Positions 53,272 to 61,259 of a stretch of DNA of 61,259 nucleotides are shown here, piece after piece. The notes under the pieces were generated by a model. The model worked only from the letters and a program-made list of their open reading frames with translations, was not told the origin of the DNA and ran no database searches. Location of the stretch: positions 1 to 61,259 of the forward strand of contig JAEWMS010000041.1 in NCBI GenBank assembly GCA_023393115.1. Direction: 5' to 3'. How positions within the stretch are numbered: the stretch's first letter is position 1; every line of letters begins with the position of its first letter. This DNA is from Bacillota bacterium (GTDB lineage Bacteria; Bacillota; Clostridia; Acetivibrionales; DSM-1351). Made by a program: the position numbers and the translations under genes.

Positions 53272-54522
53272 CTATACATTATAAGGAGCAATAATGTCCT
53301 CAAAAGTATCTCTGCGTCTGATAAGGACAGCTTCACCATTTTCCTTTATCAATACTTCGGCAGGGCGCAGTCTCATATTGTAATTTGAACTCATTGCTGC
53401 ACCATAGGCGCCTGCGTCCATTATTCCCAATATATCTCCCTCCTGAATCTTTGGAAGATTTCTGTGCTTTGCAATAATGTCCCCGCTTTCGCATATATTA
53501 CCTACCACAGTCACAGCCTCAGTTTCGCCCTGATTCTGGGGAACTCCGTTTCTATATACTTCTATGTCATGATGGGAATCATACATGACTGGTCTGGCAA
53601 GTACGTTGAAACCTATATCTGTTCCTACATACCTGTTTCCATAGTTATCCTTGGTTGCATATACAGTACCCAGCAGTATTCCGGACTCGGCTACAATATA
53701 ACGGCCCGGCTCGGATTTGAACAGTATTTTCTTGCCGTACTTCTCAGTCCATTGCGAAAGCACCTCAGTAAGTTTTTCATTAAAACTGACAAGATCCAGC
53801 GATGCCTGACCTTCCTGCTTTCTGTACGGTATACCGAAGCCTCCGCCCATGTCAACAAAATCAATATCCTCGAACTGTTCAGCAACCGAAAGAATGGATT
53901 TAACGCCTTCAATATATGAATCGCCTTCCATAAATAATGAGCCTATATGCTGGTTTATTCCGACTATTTTTAAATTATATTTCTTCGCTATTTCCTTTAC
54001 CTGGGGAACACAGTCAATATTTACACCGAACTTGGTCTTCTTACCTGCTGTTATAACTTTTTCATGGTGTCCGGCACCTACACCGGGATTGAATCTTACA
54101 GCAGCCTTTCCGCCGGGATTAATCTTTCCAAGAAGCTCCAGCTGGGAAAGAGAATCCACACTTACAAGTACTCCCATTTCCACTGCATATTTTAGCTCGG
54201 CCTCTGATACATTGTTGGGTACGAAGAATAGTTCCTCCGGCTTGTAGCCTGCGTGGAGCAGCAATTGAACTTCTCCAGCCGACATGGCATCGGCTCTTAA
54301 TCCCTCTTCCCTCACAATTTTAATAATATGCAGATTTGAATTTGCCTTTATTGAGTAGTTGGGAATAAAATGCGGGTAGTCAACTAAATTTTTCATGTCT
54401 CTGCATTTCTGTCTTAATATTCTTTCATTATAGACGTACAAAGGACTTCCAAATTCCTTTATAAGCTTTTCAGGGTTCGAGTTCCCGAAAAAATTCATTT
54501 TTGATGAATAGTACTCTGTCAT
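53272..54522 (-). CDS. lysA: Diaminopimelate decarboxylase
   Basis: LysA decarboxylates meso-DAP to L-lysine. The 416-residue PLP enzyme is of the alanine-racemase fold: Lys in IPNYSIKANSNLHIIKI, GINQHIGSLF, VDMGGGFGIPY, SEPGRYIVAESG, then the active-site Cys in GNICESGDIIAKHR and the Tyr-containing DAGAYGAAMSSNYN. Complete and typical. CGGAGG precedes the ATG. The TrmB-type regulator gene ends 46 bp upstream, so trmB-lysA-ddh is a likely operon. Confidence 0.96.
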   Translation of the reverse strand: MTEYYSSKMNFFGNSNPEKLIKEFGSPLYVYNERILRQKCRDMKNLVDYPHFIPNYSIKANSNLHIIKIVREEGLRADAMSAGEVQLLLHAGYKPEELFFVPNNVSEAELKYAVEMGVLVSVDSLSQLELLGKINPGGKAAVRFNPGVGAGHHEKVITAGKKTKFGVNIDCVPQVKEIAKKYNLKIVGINQHIGSLFMEGDSYIEGVKSILSVAEQFEDIDFVDMGGGFGIPYRKQEGQASLDLVSFNEKLTEVLSQWTEKYGKKILFKSEPGRYIVAESGILLGTVYATKDNYGNRYVGTDIGFNVLARPVMYDSHHDIEVYRNGVPQNQGETEAVTVVGNICESGDIIAKHRNLPKIQEGDILGIMDAGAYGAAMSSNYNMRLRPAEVLIKENGEAVLIRRRDTFEDIIAPYNV

Positions 54523-54568
54523 AAAATTTGCCTCCGTTTTTATATATTTTATATTTAAATACTTAAAT

Positions 54569-55258
54569 TTACTTTCTCGTTATATATATAAGCTTTATTT
54601 CATTTGTAAGAGAATCCTTAATTAGATCTACCATATTTGAATTTCTTGTAAACAGACAAGTGGGGTTTGTCCCATTAAGCTGCCCTGTCAGAACATTTTC
54701 AGAGTCAACAATTAGTCTTACACTATTGAATTGCTTATCAGCAATGTAGCAAGTCATACCTTCCATATCAAGCTTTTCGGAGGTTATGATTACTACCTTA
54801 AGTCCCCTGTCTCTTGCTTCCGACAGTTCCTTTAATACAAATCGAAGCTGTTCGAGAGCTACTGATATGTATATTCTATTTTGAGCTTGAATTATCAGAT
54901 TTTTCATTTTGTTTAATATCTGCTGATTTCCGTTTATGGTAACAAAGCTTTCACCTATGTCATTAAGCTGGGGGATTTCCTCCTTAATTACCTTCATTAC
55001 CTCGGTAAATTTTCTTTGCAAGTTCTGAACAAGTTCTTCAGGAGAAACAGCAGTATACTTCGCTGTTTCGGAGTTTATTCTGTAAGCTCCGCCCTTATCG
55101 GCCAGGCCGGCAAGTCCAAGATATGCGTTAGATCTGGGAATACCGGTTATTTTCGAAGCTTCATATCCGGTCAGCTCGCCTTCTCTGCATAACGCAATAT
55201 AAAGCATGGATTCATGCTTTGTAAAACCTGCATGCATCAAAGCATCTATTATATCCAT
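54569..55258 (-). CDS. TrmB-family transcriptional regulator
   Basis: The 229-residue protein has an N-terminal winged helix (about 5-75: AGFTKHESMLYIALCREGELTGYEASKITGIPRSNAYLGLAGLADKG), a dimerising helix, and a C-terminal PLD-like ligand-binding region (RIYISVALEQLRFVLKELSEARDRGLKVVIITSEKL). TrmB proteins commonly sense sugars in archaea; the bacterial ligands are varied. Start at the ATG 55258 after GGGAGG; an earlier in-frame start (55312) lies inside the palindrome. The 42-bp palindrome just upstream is the obvious self-regulatory site. Position ahead of lysA and ddh suggests control of DAP/lysine supply. Confidence 0.9.
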   Translation of the reverse strand: MDIIDALMHAGFTKHESMLYIALCREGELTGYEASKITGIPRSNAYLGLAGLADKGGAYRINSETAKYTAVSPEELVQNLQRKFTEVMKVIKEEIPQLNDIGESFVTINGNQQILNKMKNLIIQAQNRIYISVALEQLRFVLKELSEARDRGLKVVIITSEKLDMEGMTCYIADKQFNSVRLIVDSENVLTGQLNGTNPTCLFTRNSNMVDLIKDSLTNEIKLIYITRK

Positions 55259-55281
55259 ATTAACCTCCCTCGCAATCATGG

Positions 55282-55323
55282 AATAGTATATAGTGGTTCT
55301 ATATAAAACCACTATATACTATT
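55282..55323. promoter_or_regulatory. Perfect palindrome, candidate TrmB operator
   Basis: Arms AATAGTATATAGTGGTT (55282-55298) and AACCACTATATACTATT (55307-55323) match perfectly over 17 bp around an 8-bp centre (CTATATAA). It starts 24 bp upstream of the TrmB-type gene's ATG, where a bound repressor would block transcription. Confidence 0.75.
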
Positions 55324-55515
55324 CTATTATTACTGTCAACAAAAAAATATATCTGAGCCATCAGTTTATGGTATAATATGTCGGTAAACATAATGCTTTA
55401 ACAAGTGGTTGTAGCAGCTAAAAGAGTAGCAATCTAAATATTATTTCTTAATACATTAATACTTAATCATTGGCCTATTTGAGACAATTTTTTAGTGGTC
55501 AGGCGGAGGTTCAAA

Positions 55516-55871
55516 TTGAAAAAACTTAATTTTTTACTTTTCTTTCTTTTAGTGTATTTTTCACTATCATTTACAGTATTCGCAAAGGAATCTGTTACAT
55601 ATCAATCCAAATCGGTTAAATTTTCAGGAAGCTCAAGAACTGTTAATGCTGTATACGCAGATTAAAATGATAAAAATATTCGGGTGGAATCGCAGTTTGC
55701 AAAGAAAGCACTATCCGGGAGACGCTTTGGTAATGAGTTCTGTAGCCTGGATATACGATAGAAAGGGTGATACTGCAACAGCAATAAAGTATTTTGAAAA
55801 ATACAACCGATACTGCTAAAAAGGAAAAAATACAGAATTACATAAAGGACTGTAAACAAAGAAGGGGATAA
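55516..55871 (+). pseudogene. Decayed secreted-protein gene (NAGPA-like start, TPR-like end)
   Basis: CGGAGG and a TTG at 55516 open a 49-codon frame with a clear signal peptide (KKLNFLLFFLLVYFSLSF...VFA) and SVKFSGSSRTVNAVYAD before a TAA at 55663. Shifted frames continue with NDKNIRVESQFAKKALSG, like the start of a phosphodiester glycosidase (NAGPA) domain, and after 55735 SSVAWIYDRKGDTATAIKYFEKY with a Cys-Lys-Gln end, like a terminal TPR unit. The order suggests fused remains of one or two genes. Multiple frameshifts make a product unlikely. Confidence 0.5.
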
Positions 55872-55902
55872 TAATAAATAATTATCACTTGCCCCTCCAA
55901 AC

Positions 55903-56145
55903 TTATGTTTCTTCAAGCTCATATACTTTTATAGCTTTGTTATTACCATCCTCGAAGAAATAAAGCCTTTCACATTTAGGGCATCGCCAAACATCAAATT
56001 TGGGGTGTGGTAAATCTAATGTATCTATTTGACCAATGTTAATAATATCGTCCCACTCTCTATCAGTATATACTCTTAATTCAATATCATTTGGAGCAAG
56101 AGTATTTGATAAAACTTCTCCACACTTACAAGTCATTCGTGCCAT
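55903..56145 (-). CDS. Small zinc-ribbon-like hypothetical protein
   Basis: The 80-residue protein has two Cys pairs, CKC near the N-terminus (MARMTCKCGEVLSN) and CPKC in VWRCPKCERLYFF, which could hold one zinc ion. The middle is acidic. No function is known to me; similar small proteins are often seen beside polymorphic-toxin or wall genes. AAGGGGTG precedes the ATG. It touches the downstream end of the 56145-57431 gene (shared base 56145) and may be its last co-transcribed partner. Confidence 0.65.
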   Translation of the reverse strand: MARMTCKCGEVLSNTLAPNDIELRVYTDREWDDIINIGQIDTLDLPHPKFDVWRCPKCERLYFFEDGNNKAIKVYELEET

Positions 56146-57431
56146 TATAACACCCCTTTCTTCGAGGATAAAAACTCTTTCTCCAGCTGGCTCAGCTGTT
56201 CGGGTGCCGGCGCGGTATTATCATACCGCGCTTTTTCATAGCAGTCGGCCAGCAGCGCATTAAGCTGCTCGGTCCCGAGAGATATGCCGCCCGCGTCGCG
56301 GCATATCTCTCGGGCGGTTGATGAGGCTGTAACTTTAACACCGTGCTCCCTGGCCTTGCTAATAAAATATTTCAGAAGCCTTCTGACTTTAGATATGTCA
56401 TCAGGTAATTTGTCATAGGGCACTTCCCTGTTAAAAATATCGGAGGCCATATTTCTGAATCGGTCAGCCATATTTTTCAGATTTCTGTTTAATAAACTTT
56501 CCTTCTCATCGGTATGCCCGTTTTCAGAAATAGTATCTACTCTTTCCTCTCCGCTTTTTAACCAGGTAATAAGTCTGAGAATCATTTTAACTATAAACCT
56601 GAAAACACTATAGATAACCATTGCGGTAAAAGCTACTATGATTAAGGTTCCAATTGCATAGATAATAACAATAAATATTCTGTCCAGTAGTGATGGATCT
56701 TCAGCTCCAGCTGTTTCAAAAAGTTGCTGCATTTGTGCCTGCGGAGCAGGGGAAGCTGAATCCCCATATGAAAGTAGACTGGCAATCAGCCCAAAAAATC
56801 TTACAATAAGACTAATAATAAATCTATAAATTGATGCGATCTGTCCAAAAGAGCCCAGAAGTAAAAGCACAACAACTATAACGCCTGCAAACACCTGATT
56901 GTTTTTCCTCTGGGTAGAGCTGATGTCCATTTCATTTTTTCCGAACCTTCTGGAATCATCCACCTGTTTCATAACGAGTACAATTATTGACGTCACAGTG
57001 GATATACAAATGGTTATGTTTCCATAAAAGGCCATACCCGCCAATCCGGTATTATAAAATAAAATTGCAAGAGGTATGTTAATAACAATAGCTGCAGTTG
57101 CCAACTGAACGGCACTATCCCGTCCGGTGGCCAAATCAGTTCTTATCTTGGTAAAAATAATAATACACACAATAACAACAATTAAGCCTCCAAGGCTCAG
57201 ACCCGCAGTAAGAAAGGCAATGAGCGCTGATAGTATAACCGTTACCAGCTTGTATATAAAAGGGCCGGGTTTGAATTTACAAATTAATACTGCTGCCAGA
57301 ACAACAAGATTAAACATAAAAGACAGTATAAATGCAACGGTCTGCGGCATAACCAGCTGTAGCAGTATATAGAGGCAGGGTGTTACCATTAGTACATCCA
57401 GAATTGCAGTTATAGTAAAAATACCAAACAA
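56145..57431 (-). CDS. Membrane protein of a MoxR-DUF58 cluster (DUF4129-like)
   Basis: The 428-residue protein has about eight membrane helices in two groups (1-150 and 175-290), then a cytosolic tail whose end (KYFISKAREHGVKVTASSTAREICRDAG...LADCYEKARYDN) is like the DUF4129 C-terminus found with MoxR and DUF58 proteins, where a transglutaminase often joins. No transglutaminase domain is seen here, so it may have been lost or lie elsewhere. The start is a TTG directly after the DUF58 stop codon (TAATTG). The tail-coding DNA contains two perfect palindromes (56210-56231, 56274-56314), GC-richer than the surroundings. Confidence 0.72.
   Translation of the reverse strand: MFGIFTITAILDVLMVTPCLYILLQLVMPQTVAFILSFMFNLVVLAAVLICKFKPGPFIYKLVTVILSALIAFLTAGLSLGGLIVVIVCIIIFTKIRTDLATGRDSAVQLATAAIVINIPLAILFYNTGLAGMAFYGNITICISTVTSIIVLVMKQVDDSRRFGKNEMDISSTQRKNNQVFAGVIVVVLLLLGSFGQIASIYRFIISLIVRFFGLIASLLSYGDSASPAPQAQMQQLFETAGAEDPSLLDRIFIVIIYAIGTLIIVAFTAMVIYSVFRFIVKMILRLITWLKSGEERVDTISENGHTDEKESLLNRNLKNMADRFRNMASDIFNREVPYDKLPDDISKVRRLLKYFISKAREHGVKVTASSTAREICRDAGGISLGTEQLNALLADCYEKARYDNTAPAPEQLSQLEKEFLSSKKGVL
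56210..56231. repeat. Perfect palindrome inside coding sequence, with T-run
   Basis: GCGCGGTAT (56210-56218), loop TATC, ATACCGCGC (56223-56231), then TTTTTC on the plus strand. It is a terminator-like hairpin for plus-strand transcription inside a minus-strand gene. Confidence 0.8.
56274..56314. repeat. 17-bp-arm perfect palindrome inside coding sequence
   Basis: CCCGAGAGATATGCCGC (56274-56290), a 7-nt loop CCGCGTC, then GCGGCATATCTCTCGGG (56298-56314). It encodes the REICRDAGGISLG part of the membrane protein's tail. Confidence 0.85.
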
Positions 57432-58514
57432 TTATACCACCACGCTTTCCTTTATAACTAATACTTCAACCTGATGTCCGTCACGACGCAGTCTGAATAT
57501 TTCCTCCTCAATAGTTTCATCACTATAAAGTGTAACTATTAGGATATCGGTATCCTTTGGAATGGAGCCTTTCATATTCCTTATCATTGTATAAAAGGAC
57601 AGGGTTCTGTGGAGCTGAAGCTTTGCCATAGCCTCCAGTATAGTATAAAGCTGAGATTTACTGCAGCGGGCAGGGATATTGACAAACTCGGTCATATCTC
57701 TGAAATGTCCGTTGGAGCAGAACCCGGTGGCAATCCCCTGCTTAATGGTTTTCTCAACGATTGCGGCACAAAAATGTATACCGAACTCTATTTGCTTTGA
57801 CTGTTCTTCATTGGGATACGGGTCCTGCTTACTGCTGCTGTCAATATTAAAAAGTATTAGTATATTTGAGTTGGCGGTATAGTCATACTTAAAGACCTGT
57901 AAGGAGTTTGTTCTGGCTGTTGCCTTCCAGTTGATAGAGGACATAGGATCACCGGGACGATACTCTCGGACACCTGCCACCAGAAAAGGGTCGGGATTGA
58001 TAAATCTGCGGACAACAACATCTCCCTGAAGGGAATGAAAGCATTCCAGGAGCTTATCCTGGCGCAAGGGCTTGGGGTACACCAATAATCTCGCCTCGCT
58101 GTCATGGGAGGTTATCTTCGTAACAAAGTTAAAAATATCTCCCGTCGTAATTGTAACATTACCAACATTGTAGTCACCTCTTAAAAGGCAGGTAACTTCA
58201 TGGGTTCTTTTTATTCTGTAAAAGGGCATGATGGAAAATACACTTCTATGATAGCCTTCCTCAACATGTTCCATGTTTTTTGCAGAAGCGAGCTGTAAAT
58301 TCGGACTAATCCTCGATTCAGCCTTCATCCAGGGTATGGGCAGAAGACTGTTATTCTCTATTTCCTCTACAAGGTAAATCTTTTCTCCCTCAAAGGCTGA
58401 AATCTCTGAAATACTCCTTTTATAAACCATTCCTTTTAGAAGAAAACGTTTATAGATAAAGCTTTCAATAAGAATCAGCAAGGGCAGGGCAAGTACAATT
58501 TGCAGGAATATCAT
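57432..58514 (-). CDS. DUF58 domain protein
   Basis: The 360-residue protein has one N-terminal membrane helix (LQIVLALPLLILIESFIY), a beta-rich region, then the DUF58 core with the signature REYRPGDPMSSINWKATARTNSLQVFKYD (about 190) and a von Willebrand-like ILILFNIDSSSKQDP segment. DUF58 proteins work with MoxR ATPases in envelope or complex assembly. The start is ATG. It lies 9 bp after moxR, and the next gene begins immediately at its stop. Confidence 0.9.
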   Translation of the reverse strand: MIFLQIVLALPLLILIESFIYKRFLLKGMVYKRSISEISAFEGEKIYLVEEIENNSLLPIPWMKAESRISPNLQLASAKNMEHVEEGYHRSVFSIMPFYRIKRTHEVTCLLRGDYNVGNVTITTGDIFNFVTKITSHDSEARLLVYPKPLRQDKLLECFHSLQGDVVVRRFINPDPFLVAGVREYRPGDPMSSINWKATARTNSLQVFKYDYTANSNILILFNIDSSSKQDPYPNEEQSKQIEFGIHFCAAIVEKTIKQGIATGFCSNGHFRDMTEFVNIPARCSKSQLYTILEAMAKLQLHRTLSFYTMIRNMKGSIPKDTDILIVTLYSDETIEEEIFRLRRDGHQVEVLVIKESVVV

Positions 58515-58523
58515 AACTCCTCC

Positions 58524-59477
58524 TTACTCTGCCTGTTCAAGGGGAACAGCTGTATGTAAAATGACATCGGCAATTATTTTTTCGCTTGCACTGACATTTT
58601 CTGTTGACAAACCCTTTGGAATGATTCTATGAGCCATAACAGGTACCGCCATAGCTTTAACGTCATCAGGAGTAACAAAGGTACGGGACTTAAGCAAGGC
58701 ATAAACTTGTACCGCTTTGAGCAATGAAAGGGCACCTCTCGGGCTTACGCCAAGATGAGCGTTGGGGTGCTTTCTTGTGGCCTCTGTGATTTTTGTTATG
58801 TATTCCAGTATGTCCTCCGAAACCTTCACCCTTGAATAGATTTTTGATGCTGAAATTATTTCGTCTGCTGATGCCACAGCCTTTAATTCTGAAAGAGGAT
58901 TGTTTTCTTTGAACCGCTTTAGGATATTTATTCCCTCAACAGTATCAGGATAGCCCATTGAAGCTTTAATCAAAAATCTGTCCAGCTGGGCTTCGGGAAG
59001 TGGAAAGGTTCCTTGAATTTCCACAGGATTCTGAGTTGCTATTACTAAAAAGGGCGCTTCCAGCACTTTTGTTTCACCATCTATAGTCACCTGATGCTCC
59101 TCCATACACTCCAGCATTGCTGATTGAGTTCTCGGAGTAGCACGGTTTATTTCATCTGCAAGCACAATATTTGAAAATACCGGTCCCGGTCTGAAAACGA
59201 AATTATTTTCCTTTTGGTTAAAGAAATTAATACCTGTCACATCCGACGGCAGCAAATCCGGTGTAAATTGAATTCTTCGGAAGGTGCTATCCACCGAAGC
59301 TGCTAAAGCCCTGGCAAACACCGTCTTACCTGTTCCGGGAACGTCCTCCAGCAACAGGTGTCCACCTGTAATAAGGCAAATCATTGCCATATCAATGATA
59401 TTATCCTTACCAACAATAACTCTGGCAATATTTTCTTTGATTTTACCGGCTAATTCTCCTATATTCTGAAGTTCCAT
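58524..59477 (-). CDS. MoxR-family AAA+ ATPase
   Basis: The 317-residue ATPase is a typical chaperone-like MoxR protein: Walker A DVPGTGKT at 45-52, RIQFTPDLLPSDVTG, Walker B VLADEINRATPRTQSAMLECMEEHQVTIDG, sensor 1 VIATQNPVEIQGTFPLPEAQLDRFL, and the C-terminal lid with GVSPRGALSLLKA. It probably remodels a complex with the DUF58 partner encoded downstream. GGGGGAGA precedes the ATG. It is the first gene of the moxR-DUF58-membrane protein operon. Confidence 0.95.
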   Translation of the reverse strand: MELQNIGELAGKIKENIARVIVGKDNIIDMAMICLITGGHLLLEDVPGTGKTVFARALAASVDSTFRRIQFTPDLLPSDVTGINFFNQKENNFVFRPGPVFSNIVLADEINRATPRTQSAMLECMEEHQVTIDGETKVLEAPFLVIATQNPVEIQGTFPLPEAQLDRFLIKASMGYPDTVEGINILKRFKENNPLSELKAVASADEIISASKIYSRVKVSEDILEYITKITEATRKHPNAHLGVSPRGALSLLKAVQVYALLKSRTFVTPDDVKAMAVPVMAHRIIPKGLSTENVSASEKIIADVILHTAVPLEQAE

Positions 59478-59626
59478 TGTTTATCTCCCCCTGCTGGTTT
59501 TCATGGTATTGTTTTACTATCCTGACATGACTCTTGAAGCGTGCCATGTGTTTTGGAAAATACAGTAATAATTATATCATATGAAAACTTTGTGGAGGTC
59601 GGAAAAAATTCATAAATCAAGTTTGT

Positions 59627-59773
59627 TTATTTAAGCATTATGACTAAATAACGCACATCATACAACTGACCACTTTCTATAAACGCAAGATAAGTATTTA
59701 TCTTTTCTTGTAATAAGTACATATGTTTTTTTTCAACTAAATTTCGCATCTCCTTTTTGTCACTTTCATACAT
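59627..59773 (-). pseudogene. DUF6572-like remnant near toxin genes
   Basis: A 48-residue frame opens at ATG 59773 with no ribosome binding site, though it is open back to about 59840. The piece HMYLLQEKINTYLAFIESGQLYD is like the central motif of DUF6572-type proteins, which often sit beside polymorphic toxins and are about 100-120 residues long. Here only that motif and a short tail (VRYLVIMLK) remain, so it looks truncated. Similarity is from memory and short. Confidence 0.4.
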
Positions 59774-59832
59774 CTCAAGAAATAGTATAGTACCAAGACA
59801 ATCAAACCGTTCCTTTATCTTCCTGTCTTCCC

Positions 59833-60402
59833 TTACACAACTTTAACCTCCAAATAATCGCATCCAGTGATTCCATTCTTATCCATAGCTTTCTTAAGCT
59901 TTTCTGATATAAAAATCGACATATAATGGTCTTTAAGTCTAAATAAATCGATATCTTTAATCTCACTTCCCTTTATAGTATATTTTTGAACAGAAATCAT
60001 TTTTTCATTTTCATCAATTTCATGAACACTATATTTTGAATTTTCTAAATCAAGTGCGTCAACAATATTGCAAATATTAACCAAATACAAATCTAATACT
60101 TCTAAACCATCCTTACTTATTGCCCTTATAGGCAAATACTGAACTTTATTATTCTTCATGCTTTCAATAATACATTTTAATTTATCTGTAACAATAAACC
60201 AACTTAAATCATTTAGAACATAGTCAGTAATTACTCTCTCATTACCAATATCATAATTCACTTTAATATCAGCATTCCAATCACTGAATTCGATTCCTTT
60301 TTCAGCTTCATACCTATCAAATGAAAGGGTTTTTTCATCAATTTCTAAAAAAATCGAATTATCTTCATGTTCATAATCATATAGCAACTTATAGTATTTC
60401 AT
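59833..60402 (-). CDS. Imm11-like immunity protein (DUF1629)
   Basis: The 189-residue protein opens MKYYKLLYDYEHEDNSIFLEI and has the layout of the Imm11/DUF1629 family: YLPIRAISKDGLEVLDLYLVN in the middle, a LDLENSKYSV segment, IDLFRLKDHYMSIFISEKLKKA and the ending NGITGCDYLEVKV. It would bind and block the nuclease domain encoded 12 bp upstream, protecting the producer. GGAGG lies before the ATG. No signal peptide or membrane helix is seen, consistent with a cytosolic antitoxin. The pairing with this particular toxin is inferred from adjacency. Confidence 0.8.
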   Translation of the reverse strand: MKYYKLLYDYEHEDNSIFLEIDEKTLSFDRYEAEKGIEFSDWNADIKVNYDIGNERVITDYVLNDLSWFIVTDKLKCIIESMKNNKVQYLPIRAISKDGLEVLDLYLVNICNIVDALDLENSKYSVHEIDENEKMISVQKYTIKGSEIKDIDLFRLKDHYMSIFISEKLKKAMDKNGITGCDYLEVKVV

Positions 60403-60414
60403 GGTAACCTCCTA

Positions 60415-61259
60415 TTATTCCCAGAAGCCTTTTGTGAGCATATCTGGATTTTTTAATACTTCATTTTTTACACTTTCAAAAAGTTTCAAGAATTTGTTTG
60501 TATCACCTTTCGCAATAGAATCAATGCGTTTAATTTCATTAATCATATAATCATGATATGCATTTGGATGTCTCCCTTGGTGTTGCATTTCCGCTTTGTT
60601 CCAACTTCCATCAATATCTAATCCATACTTTTTGGTTATTTTTTCAATCTGTGCTGTATACTTACTACTCTTATTTGTCAGGAAGTGATGAGTCTGTGTT
60701 GGCTTAGCAGTACTACTCGTTCCCTCTGTATATCTAATTCCTCCACTTTCAGTTTTAGCATAGCTACCCTTTAACTTGATATTTTTTTCAGCAATAACCC
60801 CTAACATAACCATTAAAAATTCTTCAGGTGTCATGCTGTATTTCTTCTCATATACTTCTACAGCTGCTAAAAAGACAGCCTTTTCATAGTCAGAATAATT
60901 AGCAAAGTCGCTTTCTCTAAATCCAGCTGAATAAACATTATATACTGCATTATACTCATTCAATGTCATTCCTTTTCCATTTTCATGGTTCATAATCCAG
61001 CTAGTCCAAACCTGGCTATTAAATTCCTTCATATCAACTACTCTAATTTCGCTATTCCCCGCCCCCTGAGATTCTTTTTTATTACGGGTAAGCTTCCCTG
61101 CTAACGCCCGCTCGGTCCATGCAAGGAGTGATCTATAATGTTCCCCGTCACCCATCCTAATAAAGTCAGCATGTAGCGAGTGTCCCTTTTCAGAATATTC
61201 CCTTAAAAACTGATTCCGAGCAGCCTTGTAGTCTTTATATACATTATGATAGCCAAGAA
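60415..61259 (-). CDS. Polymorphic toxin with C-terminal AHH nuclease domain (partial)
   Basis: The frame is open to the right window edge; an internal ATG at 61155 is not the start, since the upstream sequence (YKDYKAARNQFLREYSEKGH) is protein-like and continuous. What is seen is about 280 C-terminal residues: a helical middle region, then from about 60800 leftward a linker and the AHH-type nuclease (THHFLTNKSSKYT...KYGLDIDGSWNKAEMQHQGRHPNAYHDYM). The HH and GRHP-YH motifs are those of the His-Me finger superfamily. It should cleave DNA or RNA in rival cells once delivered. The delivery module (WXG/LXG, RHS or other) lies outside the window. The neighbour 59833-60402 is the likely immunity protein. 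Confidence 0.85.
   Translation of the reverse strand, partial: LGYHNVYKDYKAARNQFLREYSEKGHSLHADFIRMGDGEHYRSLLAWTERALAGKLTRNKKESQGAGNSEIRVVDMKEFNSQVWTSWIMNHENGKGMTLNEYNAVYNVYSAGFRESDFANYSDYEKAVFLAAVEVYEKKYSMTPEEFLMVMLGVIAEKNIKLKGSYAKTESGGIRYTEGTSSTAKPTQTHHFLTNKSSKYTAQIEKITKKYGLDIDGSWNKAEMQHQGRHPNAYHDYMINEIKRIDSIAKGDTNKFLKLFESVKNEVLKNPDMLTKGFWE

Noticed and set aside
55662..55922. 86-codon minus-strand frame
   Set aside because: It is antisense to protein-like remnants on the plus strand and lacks a ribosome binding site.
1..61259. tRNA or rRNA genes, prophage or replication origin
   Set aside because: I saw no cloverleaf with conserved T-loop, no rRNA sequence, no phage structural genes and no DnaA-box cluster; a weak tRNA could still be missed by eye.

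Overview
The window looks like chromosomal DNA of an AT-rich, Gram-positive anaerobe of the Clostridia. The evidence is the set of leader RNAs (a glmS ribozyme, a valS T-box, a tandem glycine riboswitch), AGGAGG-type ribosome binding sites, frequent TTG/GTG starts, CdaA/CdaR, and meso-DAP metabolism through Ddh and LysA. The gene set recalls the Ruminiclostridium / Clostridium cellulolyticum group. That is an impression and was not tested.

Left flank (1-5970): an accessory region downstream of glmS. It holds a 5'-truncated TniB/TnsC-type ATPase, an IS481-family insertion sequence, a TniQ/TnsD-type gene overlapping an unknown partner, a GNAT acetyltransferase and an unknown Cys-cluster protein. 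It ends in four head-to-tail TnsB-like sites whose terminal ACA (5970) lies 25 bp from the glmS stop codon. That is the geometry of a Tn7-like right end in attTn7. A second family of TnsB-like sites further left suggests nested elements.

Core region (5996-27630): cell-wall and c-di-AMP genes (glmS with its ribozyme, glmM, cdaA-cdaR), an FAD oxidoreductase, nadE, a class V aminotransferase, a tag DNA glycosylase, valS under a T-box together with a small membrane protein, and small membrane, PRC-barrel and DUF1015 genes. Two arrays of heptamer repeats overlap stop codons (11082-11319 and 20176-20231).

Urea region (27866-42404, all minus strand): a complete urea uptake ABC transporter (urtABCDE) leads into a complete urease operon (ureABC, ureE, ureF, ureG, ureD). 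Upstream on the same strand lie a hybrid sensor kinase and a YesN-type response regulator, separated from urtA by two hairpins. Imported urea would give ammonia, probably as a nitrogen source. A divergent REC-kinase and a heterodimeric ABC exporter with a divergent MarR regulator follow.

Amino-acid region (48948-55323): promoter, tandem glycine riboswitch, terminator and serC-serA form an apparent glycine OFF switch for serine synthesis. On the other strand a TrmB-type regulator, lysA and ddh form a DAP/lysine cluster behind a large perfect palindrome.

Right flank (55516-61259): a decayed secreted-protein gene, a MoxR-DUF58-membrane protein cluster with two perfect palindromes inside coding sequence, and a polymorphic-toxin locus with an AHH-type nuclease toxin cut by the window edge, an Imm11-like immunity protein and a DUF6572-like remnant. 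A 154-bp imperfect palindrome (MITE-like) occurs twice, at 27643 and 51657, in opposite orientations. I saw no tRNA, rRNA or CRISPR array.
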